From NCBI RefSeq assembly GCF_900607235.1, contig NZ_LR027859.1, positions 1 to 64,000 of the forward strand: a stretch of DNA of 64,000 nucleotides, given 5' to 3'. Positions 8,090 to 16,861 of the stretch are shown here, in pieces (position 1 is the stretch's first letter; every line of letters starts with the position of its first letter). A program made the translations under genes and the position numbers. The notes under the pieces were generated by a model. It was not told the origin of the DNA, searched no databases, and saw nothing but the letters and a program-made list of their open reading frames with translations. This DNA is from Olivibacter jilunii. GTDB lineage: Bacteria > Bacteroidota > Bacteroidia > Sphingobacteriales > Sphingobacteriaceae.

Positions 8090-8759
8090 ACATATGGTGG
8101 ATTTGATTCACGGACTTTAATTCTGATCTTATCTGTTCTTTTAAAACATTTACTTGTCCCGCGAAATGTTGGGCAAATGAGAACTTGTCACGCATAGACG
8201 TAAACACCTTATCTAACCGCTGCAAGCGCTGAGCTTCTGTCATTTCGATTTTACCGGGAGCAATAATCAGGAACAGTTCCTCCATATCCCTGCTACAATC
8301 CTCCGACAGCTTAGCGTGAATCTTTTCGATATAGGCCTTATGTGAAACTGAAAGGTCTCCATTGTCCCTTTCGAGCATATTAAACAGTTTGCTGATGGTA
8401 AGCTGGAAAGCGATGATTTCAGCCACTTTTATATGGTTTCTGATGAAGGGGCTTACAGTTTTTAATGAGCTGATAAAGGCATTATGGAGACTGAACTCCC
8501 CACCAGTAAAACCCTTTACCGTTTGCAGTCCTGAACGCGCAATATTATAACCATCTCTTACATAGCCCGAATAAAGCTGCAAGGCTGCAATCTGTGTCAA
8601 CAGGTATTTTTTCTGCGTCTTTTTCTGTTTAAAAAACTCCGAGAATGTTTGGGCTTGGGCAATATTGTTCACAGAAGAAAGTGGCAATATTGCAATCCAG
8701 CACAATAATACGCTGAACAGCGCACTGTAAAATACCGATAGCTTATTCCTGTATCCCAT
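8073..8759 (-). CDS. TraI-position secreted protein, copy 2 (TerB-annotated family)
   Basis: 228 aa. An N-terminal hydrophobic segment (FYSALFSVLLCWIAILPLSS) acts as signal peptide; the mature protein is helical, with 'LLTQIAALQLYSGYVRDGYNIARSGL' early and MEELFLIIAPGKIEMTEAQRLQRL late. That late block lines up with the corresponding blocks of the genes on both sides. It is embedded in the operon with 17-bp overlaps at both ends. Likely a secreted component of the mating apparatus; the exact role is not known. Confidence 0.75.
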   Translation of the reverse strand: MGYRNKLSVFYSALFSVLLCWIAILPLSSVNNIAQAQTFSEFFKQKKTQKKYLLTQIAALQLYSGYVRDGYNIARSGLQTVKGFTGGEFSLHNAFISSLKTVSPFIRNHIKVAEIIAFQLTISKLFNMLERDNGDLSVSHKAYIEKIHAKLSEDCSRDMEELFLIIAPGKIEMTEAQRLQRLDKVFTSMRDKFSFAQHFAGQVNVLKEQIRSELKSVNQIHHMYETAN

Positions 8760-9480
8760 AAATCTCTTTTAAGGTGACCACTTCATCCAATGAGGTTGCC
8801 CGCTGGATGCTCAGTTTAATGTTTTCGTGATTGAATTTTTTCAGGTCGGTAAGGTTCCGATCGATTTTATCGGCTGCACCGGCAATGATTTCCAGTCTGG
8901 CGGCATCCGACATCTGTGTTTTAAAGCTGTTCACCACTAATAAAAGCTCATCCGCATTTTTGACGCTTGCATCCAGTATCCCTGAATAAACTTTCTCCAT
9001 AACGGAAATCTCTTCGGGCGAGAAATGTTTATCACGTTTAAAGAGATTCCATGCCCACTTATATTCATTGACCAGTTCAACCTGTTTTGCCGTGAGTTCT
9101 TTCAGGCGTTTGTAATAGGTAACAGCTGATTTGATTTCCCAAAGTTCCTGATAGTATTTACGGTAGAGTTCTTTCTGTTTTTCCGTCCAATCGGCAATTT
9201 CGGTGAGTTTCAGCTTGGAAAGCTGATTTTCCAATACTTTCTGGGCATTCTGTAGCCATATCGCTTCGTTCTGCAAGCGTTGTATCTTTAGATCTACCGC
9301 TTTGATGACCCTTTTTACGCCCGTGCGGATCACTTCCGCTAGGGCAATCTGTGCGCTGGCCCCTTTCGGTACACCTACAAACAACGTGGCGGCGCTAAGG
9401 GGAAGCATAATCATATACTTCTTCATAATCTTCCTGATTTTGTGCGTCAAATTTTTTATAGTTTTCATTAGCTTATTCAT
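8743..9480 (-). CDS. traI: Conjugal transfer protein TraI (VirB5-like position)
   Basis: 245 aa, signal peptide around residues 18-43 (MKKYMIMLPLSAATLF ... GASAQ), then a long helical mature region (LKIQRLQNEAIWLQNAQKVL, YYKRLKELTAKQVELVNEYK) ending in a NADELLLVVNSFKTQMSDAARL block. The ATG overlaps the traG stop as TAATG, which supports the start at 9480 even though a second Met lies 4 codons in. Size, signal peptide and place downstream of traG match Bacteroidetes TraI. It begins a run of three related secreted proteins. Confidence 0.85.
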   Translation of the reverse strand: MNKLMKTIKNLTHKIRKIMKKYMIMLPLSAATLFVGVPKGASAQIALAEVIRTGVKRVIKAVDLKIQRLQNEAIWLQNAQKVLENQLSKLKLTEIADWTEKQKELYRKYYQELWEIKSAVTYYKRLKELTAKQVELVNEYKWAWNLFKRDKHFSPEEISVMEKVYSGILDASVKNADELLLVVNSFKTQMSDAARLEIIAGAADKIDRNLTDLKKFNHENIKLSIQRATSLDEVVTLKEIYGIQE

Positions 9481-11933
9481 TATTGACCGAGTGTTTCTTT
9501 GACAAGCATCTCAATACCTTTCTGCATACTACCATATCGCAGGGCGTATTCCTGTACCTTTACCTTTTCACTGGCCTCCGTGGTATAGGTCCAATACTCT
9601 TTGGGTGATACTTCGGTACGGTAGACCTTGCTGTGTCCACCAAGGCTGATAAACACCTCCTTGTACGAGTGGTCGGGATCGTTAGCTTTGTTCATGGATA
9701 GCACCAGTGCTTTCTCCTTATCCGTAAGCCCCAGCAGTTCCTGTACCTGCTCAAACTTGTTGGCATATTTGGACTGATCGAGCAATATCTTCGTGTCAGA
9801 ATTATTAATGATGGCATTTTTTACGATGGGCGAACTGATAATGTCCTCGATTTCCTGCGTCACTACGATAGGTTCACCAAAGAACTTGCGCATGGTTTTC
9901 CATAGGTAGCGCACATGTTCGGCCATACTATCTTTTGCAATTGCCTTCCATGCTTCTTCCAGCAGCACAACTTTCCTGATCTGCGGTATTTTCCGCATCT
10001 TTGATATAATCATTTCCATTATGACAAGGGTAATCACAGGAAAAAGCACGGGGTGGTCTTTCACTGCATCCAGTTCCATCACAATGAACCGTTGATGAAG
10101 TAAGTCCAGATTTTCATTGGCGTTCAACAGGTAATCAAACTCCCCACCCTTGTAGTAAGGATTGAGTACATAAAGAAAACTCCCCAGGTCAAAATCTTTT
10201 TCCTTTACCTGCGCTTCTTTAAGTACCGGCGAATATTCGGATAAGAGAAATTCGTAAAAGCTGTTGAATGAAGGAAAGATGTCGGGATTTTCGTCTAAGT
10301 AAGCGTAGTAAAAGGTTAGGGCATTGGATATCGCAACATACTCGGACCTTTTGTAAGGTTCGCTATCCTTTTTCCATAAGGATAACAGCAAGGTCTTAAT
10401 GCTTTCTTTTTTTTCGGTGTCGAGCGAGCTACCTTCAGGCAGATAGAAAGGATTGAAACGTATGGGGTCATCATCCGAATAAGTAAAATAGTAACCGCCT
10501 ACCAGATCGCACAATCCCTTATAGCTGTGGCCAATATCCACAATAATGATATGTGCACCCTGCTCATGGTAGCTCCGCATGAAATGGTTGGTCAGAAAAC
10601 TTTTTCCCGAACCCGAAGGACCCAATATAAATTTTGCCCGATTGGTGATCCATCCCTGTTTCCAGGGCTCGTCCGAAATATCCACATGCACGGGTCGACC
10701 ACTTATCCGGTCTCCAAGACGGATACCGAACGGACTGATGCTATCTTTATAGTTGGTTTCCAGATTGAAGAAACATGCAGCCTGCTCGGCAAAGCTGTCA
10801 AAAGTATCATTGATGGGAAAATCGGCCCCTGCTCCGGGCATTCCGGCGTACCATATCTGGGCCATGCCGTCTGTCTCCTGTTTGGCCGTGCAGTCCATTT
10901 GAGCAAGTGCCGAACTGACCTGATTTCTAAGTTCTGCATCTTCCGGTTTATCCGACCATACCAGCACGTTGAAATGCGCTTTAATAGGCAGCCGCTGCTC
11001 ACCGATGGCCTCGTTCAGAAAGCCGTTGACTGCCTCCATTGCCAGGGCGTTTTCCCTGCTGTACATCGAAAGAGATTGTAGCCGGAGCTTTTTAGATTCC
11101 AGCGCCTTGATCGTTTTTTGCGGATCTTCGATCAGTATATATTGGTTGTAAATATGATTACAATTTAAGAGCTGCCCTAATGGACTTGCAAAACCAATAC
11201 TGAACTTGGTCCGATCTGTACTGTATTTTTCATAGTTGATCCTGCTTCCGCACAGGGCAGGAAGGTTCTCGGTATCAGCAAGTGTATACAGCTGACAGTA
11301 CCGGTCACCTATTTTCAAACCATTTTGCAGATTAATGTCACGTACTATCGACTGCTCGTTTTCTGTTAACAGAAAACAGTAACGTTCCATAATCCCTGCC
11401 TTTACCGACGTTCCCGCTAACTCATCATTTCTCAATCGCCTCGGCCTAATAAATCCGCTATCTGTTAATATCCGTTCGAATTGCCCCGCGCTGTCCAGAA
11501 AATGTTGGAAAAGGTTTTCGTCCACGGTTTGCGCCGGAACAATCGTCCTCCGTAAAAGATTGTTATAAGCGGATGTGGCAGGCTTGCGCCCATTTGGCTT
11601 TTTGGTCAGGAAAAGATAGCAGGAATGAGCCAGATAAGGTCGTTCATTAAAAAACTTTTCACTGCTACGGGCAAGGAAACCATCCTTTCCTTCGTAGTCT
11701 GCTTTATAGCTCGCCTGTGTGTGCCAATCCTGTTTATGTAGGACGGTATGGTTTTGCAGTACCTTGATTGCCTTGACAAAGGTGCTGTGATAAGCCGTAT
11801 AATCCCGTTCCGATAAAGTGAAAATCTCGGGCAGGGTCAGTTCATAGGCTACCGTAATATCTCCCTGTCTGCTGAGTATACAGTCGTGCTCCACTTTGTA
11901 AATAGGAAATATGTTTGTTGCTTCGGCTATCAT
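9480..11933 (-). CDS. traG: Conjugation ATPase TraG (VirB4 family)
   Basis: 817 aa cytoplasmic or membrane-associated ATPase that powers assembly of the mating apparatus and substrate transport. Walker A is GPSGSGKS at residues 438-445; the Walker B-type segment is RKVVLLEEAW near residue 660, followed by WKTMRKFFGEPIVVTQEIED. The N-terminal third is the VirB4-type domain (FPIYKVEHDCILSRQGDITV). Length fits the family's usual 800-850 aa. ATG at 11933, 9 bp after traF. The assignment is very secure. Confidence 0.97.
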   Translation of the reverse strand: MIAEATNIFPIYKVEHDCILSRQGDITVAYELTLPEIFTLSERDYTAYHSTFVKAIKVLQNHTVLHKQDWHTQASYKADYEGKDGFLARSSEKFFNERPYLAHSCYLFLTKKPNGRKPATSAYNNLLRRTIVPAQTVDENLFQHFLDSAGQFERILTDSGFIRPRRLRNDELAGTSVKAGIMERYCFLLTENEQSIVRDINLQNGLKIGDRYCQLYTLADTENLPALCGSRINYEKYSTDRTKFSIGFASPLGQLLNCNHIYNQYILIEDPQKTIKALESKKLRLQSLSMYSRENALAMEAVNGFLNEAIGEQRLPIKAHFNVLVWSDKPEDAELRNQVSSALAQMDCTAKQETDGMAQIWYAGMPGAGADFPINDTFDSFAEQAACFFNLETNYKDSISPFGIRLGDRISGRPVHVDISDEPWKQGWITNRAKFILGPSGSGKSFLTNHFMRSYHEQGAHIIIVDIGHSYKGLCDLVGGYYFTYSDDDPIRFNPFYLPEGSSLDTEKKESIKTLLLSLWKKDSEPYKRSEYVAISNALTFYYAYLDENPDIFPSFNSFYEFLLSEYSPVLKEAQVKEKDFDLGSFLYVLNPYYKGGEFDYLLNANENLDLLHQRFIVMELDAVKDHPVLFPVITLVIMEMIISKMRKIPQIRKVVLLEEAWKAIAKDSMAEHVRYLWKTMRKFFGEPIVVTQEIEDIISSPIVKNAIINNSDTKILLDQSKYANKFEQVQELLGLTDKEKALVLSMNKANDPDHSYKEVFISLGGHSKVYRTEVSPKEYWTYTTEASEKVKVQEYALRYGSMQKGIEMLVKETLGQ

Positions 11934-11942
11934 ATCATTTTT

Positions 11943-12284
11943 TTATTTATGGTTAACGGAATGCGTGTGTGCATTTAAAGAAGTAAATAGACGGCGCGAG
12001 CGGAATCGTATGGTGTGGGGCAGCCTTCTCTTTGCCAGATATTTCATCAGGCCGTGCGTTCCGAAGCGGTGGCTTAAATGAAAAACCAATAAAAAATGTG
12101 CTGTGCCCAGCATCAGAATCAGGGGTAAAACGATCAACAGACTGGTATCCATGATATACAATAACGCAAAGAGAATCAGAAGAACAACCAGCCCTATTGC
12201 CAGATAGATAATATACTGCGCCTTGAGGCCTTTGAACACAATTGGCTGCGAAACACCTTTGTTGATGGAATAAATGCCGCTCAT
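11943..12284 (-). CDS. traF: Conjugative transposon protein TraF (DUF4133, VirB3-like)
   Basis: 113 aa with MSGIYSINKGVSQPIVFKGL at the start, the signature of the DUF4133 TraF family, and two adjacent membrane helices (YIIYLAIGLVVLLILFALLY, LLIVLPLILMLGTAHFLLVF). The basic C-terminus would be cytoplasmic. It lies between traE (pilin-like) and traG (VirB4), the usual VirB2-VirB3-VirB4 order, and 9 bp before traG. Confidence 0.93.
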   Translation of the reverse strand: MSGIYSINKGVSQPIVFKGLKAQYIIYLAIGLVVLLILFALLYIMDTSLLIVLPLILMLGTAHFLLVFHLSHRFGTHGLMKYLAKRRLPHTIRFRSRRLFTSLNAHTHSVNHK

Positions 12285-12296
12285 AGTCTGCTCTTT

Positions 12297-12635
12297 TTAT
12301 ACACCAAAAAATGATTTGAGAACAGTGGCCACAATGACCAGAAAGACGCAGCTTCCAAACCATGAAGCTGCCACTTTATTCGTGTCGGGTTCTCCAGCAT
12401 TCCATTTATTGAAAACCTTGACAGCTCCTATAATGCCTACCACCGCACCGATGGCATACATCAGGTCAATTCCCGAATCAAAATACCCCTTCACCTTATC
12501 GGTTGCTGACTGGATACCGGCATCCCCGTCCTGCGCAAATAGTGGAATGGAAAGGAAAAACTGATAACTGAAAAAGATATATAAGGCGAAGAGTATCCTG
12601 GCAATAGCCTGTTTTTTATGATTGTTGCGATTCAT
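12297..12635 (-). CDS. traE: Conjugative transposon protein TraE (DUF4134, VirB2-like pilin)
   Basis: 112 aa with a signal peptide (FALYIFFSYQFFLSIPLFAQ) and two hydrophobic helices in the mature part (LMYAIGAVVGIIGAVKVFNK and a C-terminal SCVFLVIVATVLKSFF) joined by WNAGEPDTNK. This is the DUF4134/TraE family, which has the size and topology of VirB2 pilins. It is the first of the conserved tra genes in this operon. Confidence 0.92.
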   Translation of the reverse strand: MNRNNHKKQAIARILFALYIFFSYQFFLSIPLFAQDGDAGIQSATDKVKGYFDSGIDLMYAIGAVVGIIGAVKVFNKWNAGEPDTNKVAASWFGSCVFLVIVATVLKSFFGV

Positions 12636-12667
12636 ATAAGGATGATTTTAAGTTTCTCTAAAAAATT

Positions 12668-13192
12668 TTATTCCCAGAAGTTTTCCAACTCTCTTTCCGA
12701 AAGGGGAAAAGGGGCATGCCGGGTAATAAATTCATTAAGGGATTGCTGGTTGGAATCGGTACGGATAGCCTTGAGGCGTGGTTTGAATCCATCCATCAGG
12801 ATAAGGAAATCTTCTTTTGTCCCTTCCTCGTCTTTTAGGATCTGAAAAAGCTGTTTCATCTCTTCCAGCAGATCGGGAATGTTGCCGAGCATTTTTTCTT
12901 TGTGCTCTTCATCCCTTTTCCGGAAAGAGAATTCGTCCATGCCCATGACACTCATCCCTTCGGGAAGTTTCGTCTTACCCATCAGGTCATCGTCCACGCT
13001 TTCCGTTTGTTCTGTATCGAGGTCATTCTCCTTTGTTCCGCTGTGTGGTCTTTTTTCGGCACCGTGTTTTTTACCTGTCAACAACCTTTTTAATTCTTTT
13101 CTGAAAAGGAGCAGGATTACGCTGATATACCATAGGAATGTCAACAAGGTGGCGGCAAGTAAGAACTCCTGCCATGTGATATGTTTTAACAT
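12668..13192 (-). CDS. Membrane-anchored hypothetical protein at the head of the tra operon
   Basis: 174 aa. One N-terminal membrane helix (FLLAATLLTFLWYISVILLL) is followed by a basic stretch (RKELKRLLTGKKHGAEKR), an acidic linker and a helical C-terminal domain ending LSERELENFWE. It occupies the place of traC/traD in CTnDOT-like operons, 32 bp upstream of traE, but I cannot establish homology. It is probably cytoplasmic apart from its anchor. It would be the first gene read from the promoter proposed at 13238-13290. Confidence 0.65.
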   Translation of the reverse strand: MLKHITWQEFLLAATLLTFLWYISVILLLFRKELKRLLTGKKHGAEKRPHSGTKENDLDTEQTESVDDDLMGKTKLPEGMSVMGMDEFSFRKRDEEHKEKMLGNIPDLLEEMKQLFQILKDEEGTKEDFLILMDGFKPRLKAIRTDSNQQSLNEFITRHAPFPLSERELENFWE

Positions 13193-13237
13193 AATACTTT
13201 GCTTTCAGCTGCACTCCATTATGCAGCTTTTACGAAG

Positions 13238-13290
13238 CAAAGTTTGATAGACTACGTTTTTTTGCTTGACAACCTACTGGGTAGTACCCA
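13238..13290 (-). promoter_or_regulatory. Candidate promoter and operator of the tra operon
   Basis: On the minus strand AAACTTTG (TTTG at 13241-13238) resembles the Bacteroidetes -7 element, with a TTG at 13272-13270 upstream. The spacing is a few bases longer than the usual 19-21, so this is tentative. Just upstream lies a 13-bp palindrome, TGGGTA-G-TACCCA (13278-13290), a plausible operator. The first gene starts at 13192. Confidence 0.4.
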
Positions 13291-13326
13291 AAAATAAACG
13301 CGTAAACACCTGAAGGACAATCTGAT

Positions 13327-14190
13327 TTAAAATCGTCTATTTTGGATGTCCGGGCGATATGCATCTTCATCATCCAGCTTTTGGATTATAGCTTTACCCA
13401 TTTCGTCAATATATTTGGTACGACTGAGCCTTTTGCGCTGCTTGATTTCGGCAAATCTTCTGTAAGGGCGTCCGATTTTTACATTGAAGAGAATTTCCAG
13501 CTTACGGACAATTTCACCTATTCCCGCGTGACCCTTGTTGATCTGTCCGGTACAGTACCATCCGTAGGCAGTTTCCAGCAAATTAATGCTTTCTCCGGTC
13601 CAAACCATGTCGTTCCCCGCTTCGATGTCGGTAACATTGTCCTTTCCATCTATCAGCTTCCGTAGATAGGTGGTCATACGCTCATTGGAAAGAATCTTAC
13701 CGATGAGATAATCTGCCGGGGTGGAGAAACGTTCGTCGTAGTCAATCCGTACCGGACAGAGCCATGACGGTGGTTCTGTAGACGAACGCATAAACAGAAG
13801 GCGGTCGAGGTGGTCAGCTCCGGAACGATGATAGCTGTGAAGTTCACGGTTGTCGCGATAGAATTTCTCGATCCCTTTGAGGAGATAACGGTAATATTTC
13901 TTAAGTTGATCGGCCGTGCCTTCCGGTTTCGTCAATTCAATCCGTTGTCTGGCAGAATAATAAAGTACCTGACTTATAAACGTAGGCTTTTTAGTCTTAA
14001 AAAAAGCTATTTCTTCCTGTTCACTGCTAAAGGTATAGTTTACAGTCCTGTTTTTAAGTTCAACGAGATAAGAACGCGCAGTCAGCAATTTTTTGGCAAT
14101 TTCCAGCTTATCTGTTATTTCTTCCTGTTCGATCATTGCCAGCTCATCTGAAAGTTGCCGGTAAAGATTATTGGCGATTTCGAGTATCAT
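13327..14190 (-). CDS. rteC: RteC-type ICE regulatory protein
   Basis: 287 aa, soluble and helical. The C-terminal half (LLETAYGWYCTGQINKGHAG, then IVRKLEILFNVKIGRPYRRF and EIKQRKRLSRTKYID) is the RteC domain. In CTnDOT, RteC is needed for excision and is itself controlled by the RteA/RteB two-component system. The ATG at 14190 is preferred over a TTG two codons upstream. Here the nearby two-component system is of LytS/LytTR type, so that system may control this gene; that link is inference. Confidence 0.88.
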   Translation of the reverse strand: MILEIANNLYRQLSDELAMIEQEEITDKLEIAKKLLTARSYLVELKNRTVNYTFSSEQEEIAFFKTKKPTFISQVLYYSARQRIELTKPEGTADQLKKYYRYLLKGIEKFYRDNRELHSYHRSGADHLDRLLFMRSSTEPPSWLCPVRIDYDERFSTPADYLIGKILSNERMTTYLRKLIDGKDNVTDIEAGNDMVWTGESINLLETAYGWYCTGQINKGHAGIGEIVRKLEILFNVKIGRPYRRFAEIKQRKRLSRTKYIDEMGKAIIQKLDDEDAYRPDIQNRRF

Positions 14191-14346
14191 AAGCAAAAAT
14201 TTTGGTGCGCTACAAATACTCAGGTTTTACGGATGGAAATAAAGTGGTGAAGGTGGTGTCGGAACAGCTACATGTGTAATATCAGAGCTTATTTACGGCC
14301 TATTAAAGGTATTAGGTGGTGAAAAAATGAGAAAAAATGTGCAATA

Positions 14347-14610
14347 TTAGTCAAAACCTTCACTGAAGAACTCTTTGGGTGTCACATTAAGTGCTTTCAT
14401 GACTTTCAAAAGGCTTTTGTACTGTAAGTTTTCGCCTGCCTCATAGCGACCATATTGTGCTCGCGCTAGATCATGGGCATTGGCAAATTTTTCGTAATTG
14501 GCATACCCGGCTTTGATCCGGAGTGCTTTTATCCTTTCTCCCAGTTTTCTTAAATCTTCATCTTCCGATGGTGATATTTCCTTTTGCGACATACAAACAA
14601 AATAAGCCAT
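14347..14610 (-). CDS. XRE-family HTH transcriptional regulator
   Basis: 87 aa with a single helix-turn-helix: LRKLGERIKALRIKAGYANY, then FANAHDLARAQYGRYEAGEN and KSLLKVMKALNVTPKEFF. It is a Cro/CI-type DNA-binding domain with almost nothing else. A second ATG at 14592 also precedes the domain. It faces the 14689 gene across three tandem 14-bp repeats, which are the obvious operator for it. Confidence 0.85.
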   Translation of the reverse strand: MAYFVCMSQKEISPSEDEDLRKLGERIKALRIKAGYANYEKFANAHDLARAQYGRYEAGENLQYKSLLKVMKALNVTPKEFFSEGFD

Positions 14611-14632
14611 AAGGATATTTATATGTTACCAT

Positions 14633-14674
14633 TAATAAGTTACTACTAATTAGATACTACTAATAAGTAGTAAA
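14633..14674. promoter_or_regulatory. Three tandem 14-bp repeats (operator candidate)
   Basis: Three head-to-tail units of exactly 14 bp: TAATAAGTTACTAC (14633-14646), TAATTAGATACTAC (14647-14660) and TAATAAGTAGTAAA (14661-14674). The third is partly inverted, so TTACTACT and AGTAGTAA also form a dyad. They fill the gap between the divergent XRE gene and the alpha-CTD-like gene, ending 15 bp before the latter's ATG, which is a position for repression. Confidence 0.7.
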
Positions 14675-14688
14675 ATATTCTTATTTTT

Positions 14689-14934
14689 ATGCCGATGAAT
14701 AAGATGTCGGAACTGGAAAAATTAACGGGCCTGGAGACACTTCCCCTGAACCAGCACCCCTTAAGCGCTAGTTTTATTAAAACGTGCAACAAAATTGGAT
14801 GGCTAACGATAGAAGATATTTTCAATGCCGGACTGGAAAAGGTTGCAGAACATCCAAAGATCAACGACGAATGGTTTGATGAACTGTTGGCTTACCTGAG
14901 AGAGCTTGGGATGCTATATAGGATGAACCCTTGA
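14689..14934 (+). CDS. Small RNA-polymerase alpha-CTD-like (HhH) protein
   Basis: 81 aa. Residues about 22-76 follow the pattern of the RNA polymerase alpha-subunit C-terminal domain: 'LPLNQHPLSASFIKTCNKIG' then WLTIEDIF, and DELLAYLRELGM. In alpha-CTD this is 'LsvRaxNcLkxaGIxTvgdLl ... GxkSldEixxxLxxlGL'. The usual arginine of the first helix is not kept. No alpha N-terminal domain is present. It is divergent from the XRE gene and converges on the 401-aa gene with abutting stop codons (TGATCA). Role is unknown; a transcription adaptor is a reasonable guess. Confidence 0.6.
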   Translation: MPMNKMSELEKLTGLETLPLNQHPLSASFIKTCNKIGWLTIEDIFNAGLEKVAEHPKINDEWFDELLAYLRELGMLYRMNP

Positions 14935-16140
14935 TCAGGGATACTTGGAATTTATGTAATTCAACATTGAGGTTAACATCTGTTTTACTTTATTGATCAC
15001 CTGTTGAGAGGGAATGGTATCCTTACTCAGTAAACTATGCAGCGCCAGGTGTTCTCTGTTGGGTGTTCCGATAAAGTCTGCTATAAAAGCAAATAACATT
15101 TTCTTGGTATCCACCACAAGTATTTTCATTTCCAACAGCACGCGGAAAAAGAAAAGTAGCTGCCGTTCGGTAAGGGAAACCTGAAAATGGTAGCGGCCCG
15201 TTGCCGGATCAATTGCACCCACCGGAAATTTTGACCATAAGCTTCGACGCTTGCGGAGCTCTTTACGCTTACGTTTACTGTATGTTAAAAGTTGCTGCCT
15301 TATGGACGGCATCTGGTTATCGGCGGCCTGTTTTTTTACTTCAGGGATCAGCGCCAACTGGTTTCTGTAAATTAGCCATTGTTCTTCTTTTTTATATTCA
15401 TCGTCCAGATTTTCCACAGCCTTTGCCATTTTTTCTTTGATAAGATGACAGAAGGGGCCATAATTGAAATTCAGGGTTATCAGCTGTTCGATCAGCTCCC
15501 GTTCGTAGCGATCCGAATATTTCAGGTAAGACAGACGTGAAGGCAATTCAGCTACAAGCCTGATGGCATAATGCCAATGATGCCATTTAAAATAACTCAT
15601 CATGCTTTTATCAGAAAACCCGGAAAAGTAGTTTTGTAGGGAGACGATCAGCTGTCGATCCACGCGATTTTTATATAGCTCTCCCAATAATGTGCGTACA
15701 TTCCTCAAAAAGGTTGTTGACCTGAAATAGGGTATAAAAGGGGGCAGTGGTCTGTCTTCGTGAAAACAATCGGGATAGTGCTGAAATAAGCCTTCCAGAA
15801 ACCGGATTCCCTGGTTCAGTGCATAGTAATAGACCGCAGCCCGGTAGTTATTCCCGTAAGCTATCTTTATTCTTCTTTCCTTTTCCTGTTCAAGTTTCCT
15901 CCACCACTCCTGCATTACATCGGTTATATTGAGTTGGTATTTTCCTATTAATGTATACCTGCTGAACGGCTCATGGAGGACTGTAGCCGAGATATTTGTT
16001 TCCAGACTTAAAAAATATTGTTTTATGACCCGTTTATAAGACGTGAAGCTCTCTTTATAATACGTTTCTGATATCAATACCTCATTAATGAGTTCATGAA
16101 GGTCATCGGCGCGCACAATTCGGTTCGATCTGGCATACAT
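14935..16140 (-). CDS. Hypothetical 401-aa protein, distal gene of the LytTR operon
   Basis: Soluble, basic and helical (FLSLETNISATVLHEPFSRY, ... YRAAVYYYALNQGIRFLEGL). The C-terminus (LTERQLLFFFRVLLEMKIL ... LLSKDTIPSQQVINKVKQML) has a layout like the C-terminal part of RteC and of other Bacteroidetes mobile-element regulators, but the similarity is weak and read by eye. It starts 13 bp after the LytTR gene, so it is part of that operon and may be its output or effector. I do not recognise a named family. Confidence 0.6.
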   Translation of the reverse strand: MYARSNRIVRADDLHELINEVLISETYYKESFTSYKRVIKQYFLSLETNISATVLHEPFSRYTLIGKYQLNITDVMQEWWRKLEQEKERRIKIAYGNNYRAAVYYYALNQGIRFLEGLFQHYPDCFHEDRPLPPFIPYFRSTTFLRNVRTLLGELYKNRVDRQLIVSLQNYFSGFSDKSMMSYFKWHHWHYAIRLVAELPSRLSYLKYSDRYERELIEQLITLNFNYGPFCHLIKEKMAKAVENLDDEYKKEEQWLIYRNQLALIPEVKKQAADNQMPSIRQQLLTYSKRKRKELRKRRSLWSKFPVGAIDPATGRYHFQVSLTERQLLFFFRVLLEMKILVVDTKKMLFAFIADFIGTPNREHLALHSLLSKDTIPSQQVINKVKQMLTSMLNYINSKYP

Positions 16141-16153
16141 CTCATGTTGGTGA

Positions 16154-16861
16154 TTAGTGTTGATACAACGTCTTTAGAACATAGTCCTTATATGTTTTTC
16201 CGATGATCAGCCCTGTTTTATTTTTCAGTATAACCATACCTTCATCGATCAGGTCAATCATCTTTATAGATATGATATAAGATCGGTGGATTCGTATAAA
16301 ACCGTCAGTCAGACGCAGTTCGGATTCAACATCGTCCATCCGCATGGAAGTCAATACAAATTCATCATGTTTGTGGAATATTACATCGTTTCCCCTTGCT
16401 TCTACATAAATGATATCATTGAAATCTATCTTCTTTAATTTTCCTTTATGTTCGATCTGTACAAAGATGTAATCGTTTTTTACTGTGGGTAATTCCAATG
16501 TTCTGTGCAGTATCCTTTCCTTCAGCTTTTCCACTGCTTTTGCAAATCGATCGAATTGAACAGGCTTTAACAGATAATCCACTGCATCGAGCTCGATACT
16601 TTCGATTGCAAATTCTGTATAAGCAGTACAGACCACCACTTTAACCGAAGGGTCAAGCTCGCGCATCACTTCGGTACCCGTCATTTCATCCATTTCCATG
16701 TCAAGAAAAACTGCATGAACATTTAGTTTCGGGATCATTTTTAAACCTTCGAGTGGCCTTGTGGCGGTTCCTATCAAATGGACGTTCGGTACCTGCTCCA
16801 GATAACGGGAAATCTGTTCCAGTGCGGCAGGTTCATCATCAATTGCGAAACAGTTTATCAT
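16154..16861 (-). CDS. LytTR-family response regulator
   Basis: 235 aa. Residues 1-118 are a receiver domain: acidic pair IDDEPAA, phosphoacceptor Asp in VFLDMEMDEMTG (about residue 54), T/S and K in VVCTAYTEFA and DYLLKPV. Residues about 135-233 are a LytTR DNA-binding domain (YIFVQIEHKGKLKKIDFNDI, YVEARGNDVIFH, FIRIHRSYIISI). It overlaps the kinase stop by one base (TAATG), so the two are translated together. LytTR regulators bind pairs of short direct repeats about 21 bp apart; such a pair is seen at 19537-19565. Confidence 0.95.
   Translation of the reverse strand: MINCFAIDDEPAALEQISRYLEQVPNVHLIGTATRPLEGLKMIPKLNVHAVFLDMEMDEMTGTEVMRELDPSVKVVVCTAYTEFAIESIELDAVDYLLKPVQFDRFAKAVEKLKERILHRTLELPTVKNDYIFVQIEHKGKLKKIDFNDIIYVEARGNDVIFHKHDEFVLTSMRMDDVESELRLTDGFIRIHRSYIISIKMIDLIDEGMVILKNKTGLIIGKTYKDYVLKTLYQH

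Noticed and set aside
8073-8759. Tellurite resistance function suggested by the TerB label of this family
   Set aside because: Position in the tra operon and the signal peptide point to the mating apparatus; nothing supports a role in tellurite resistance.
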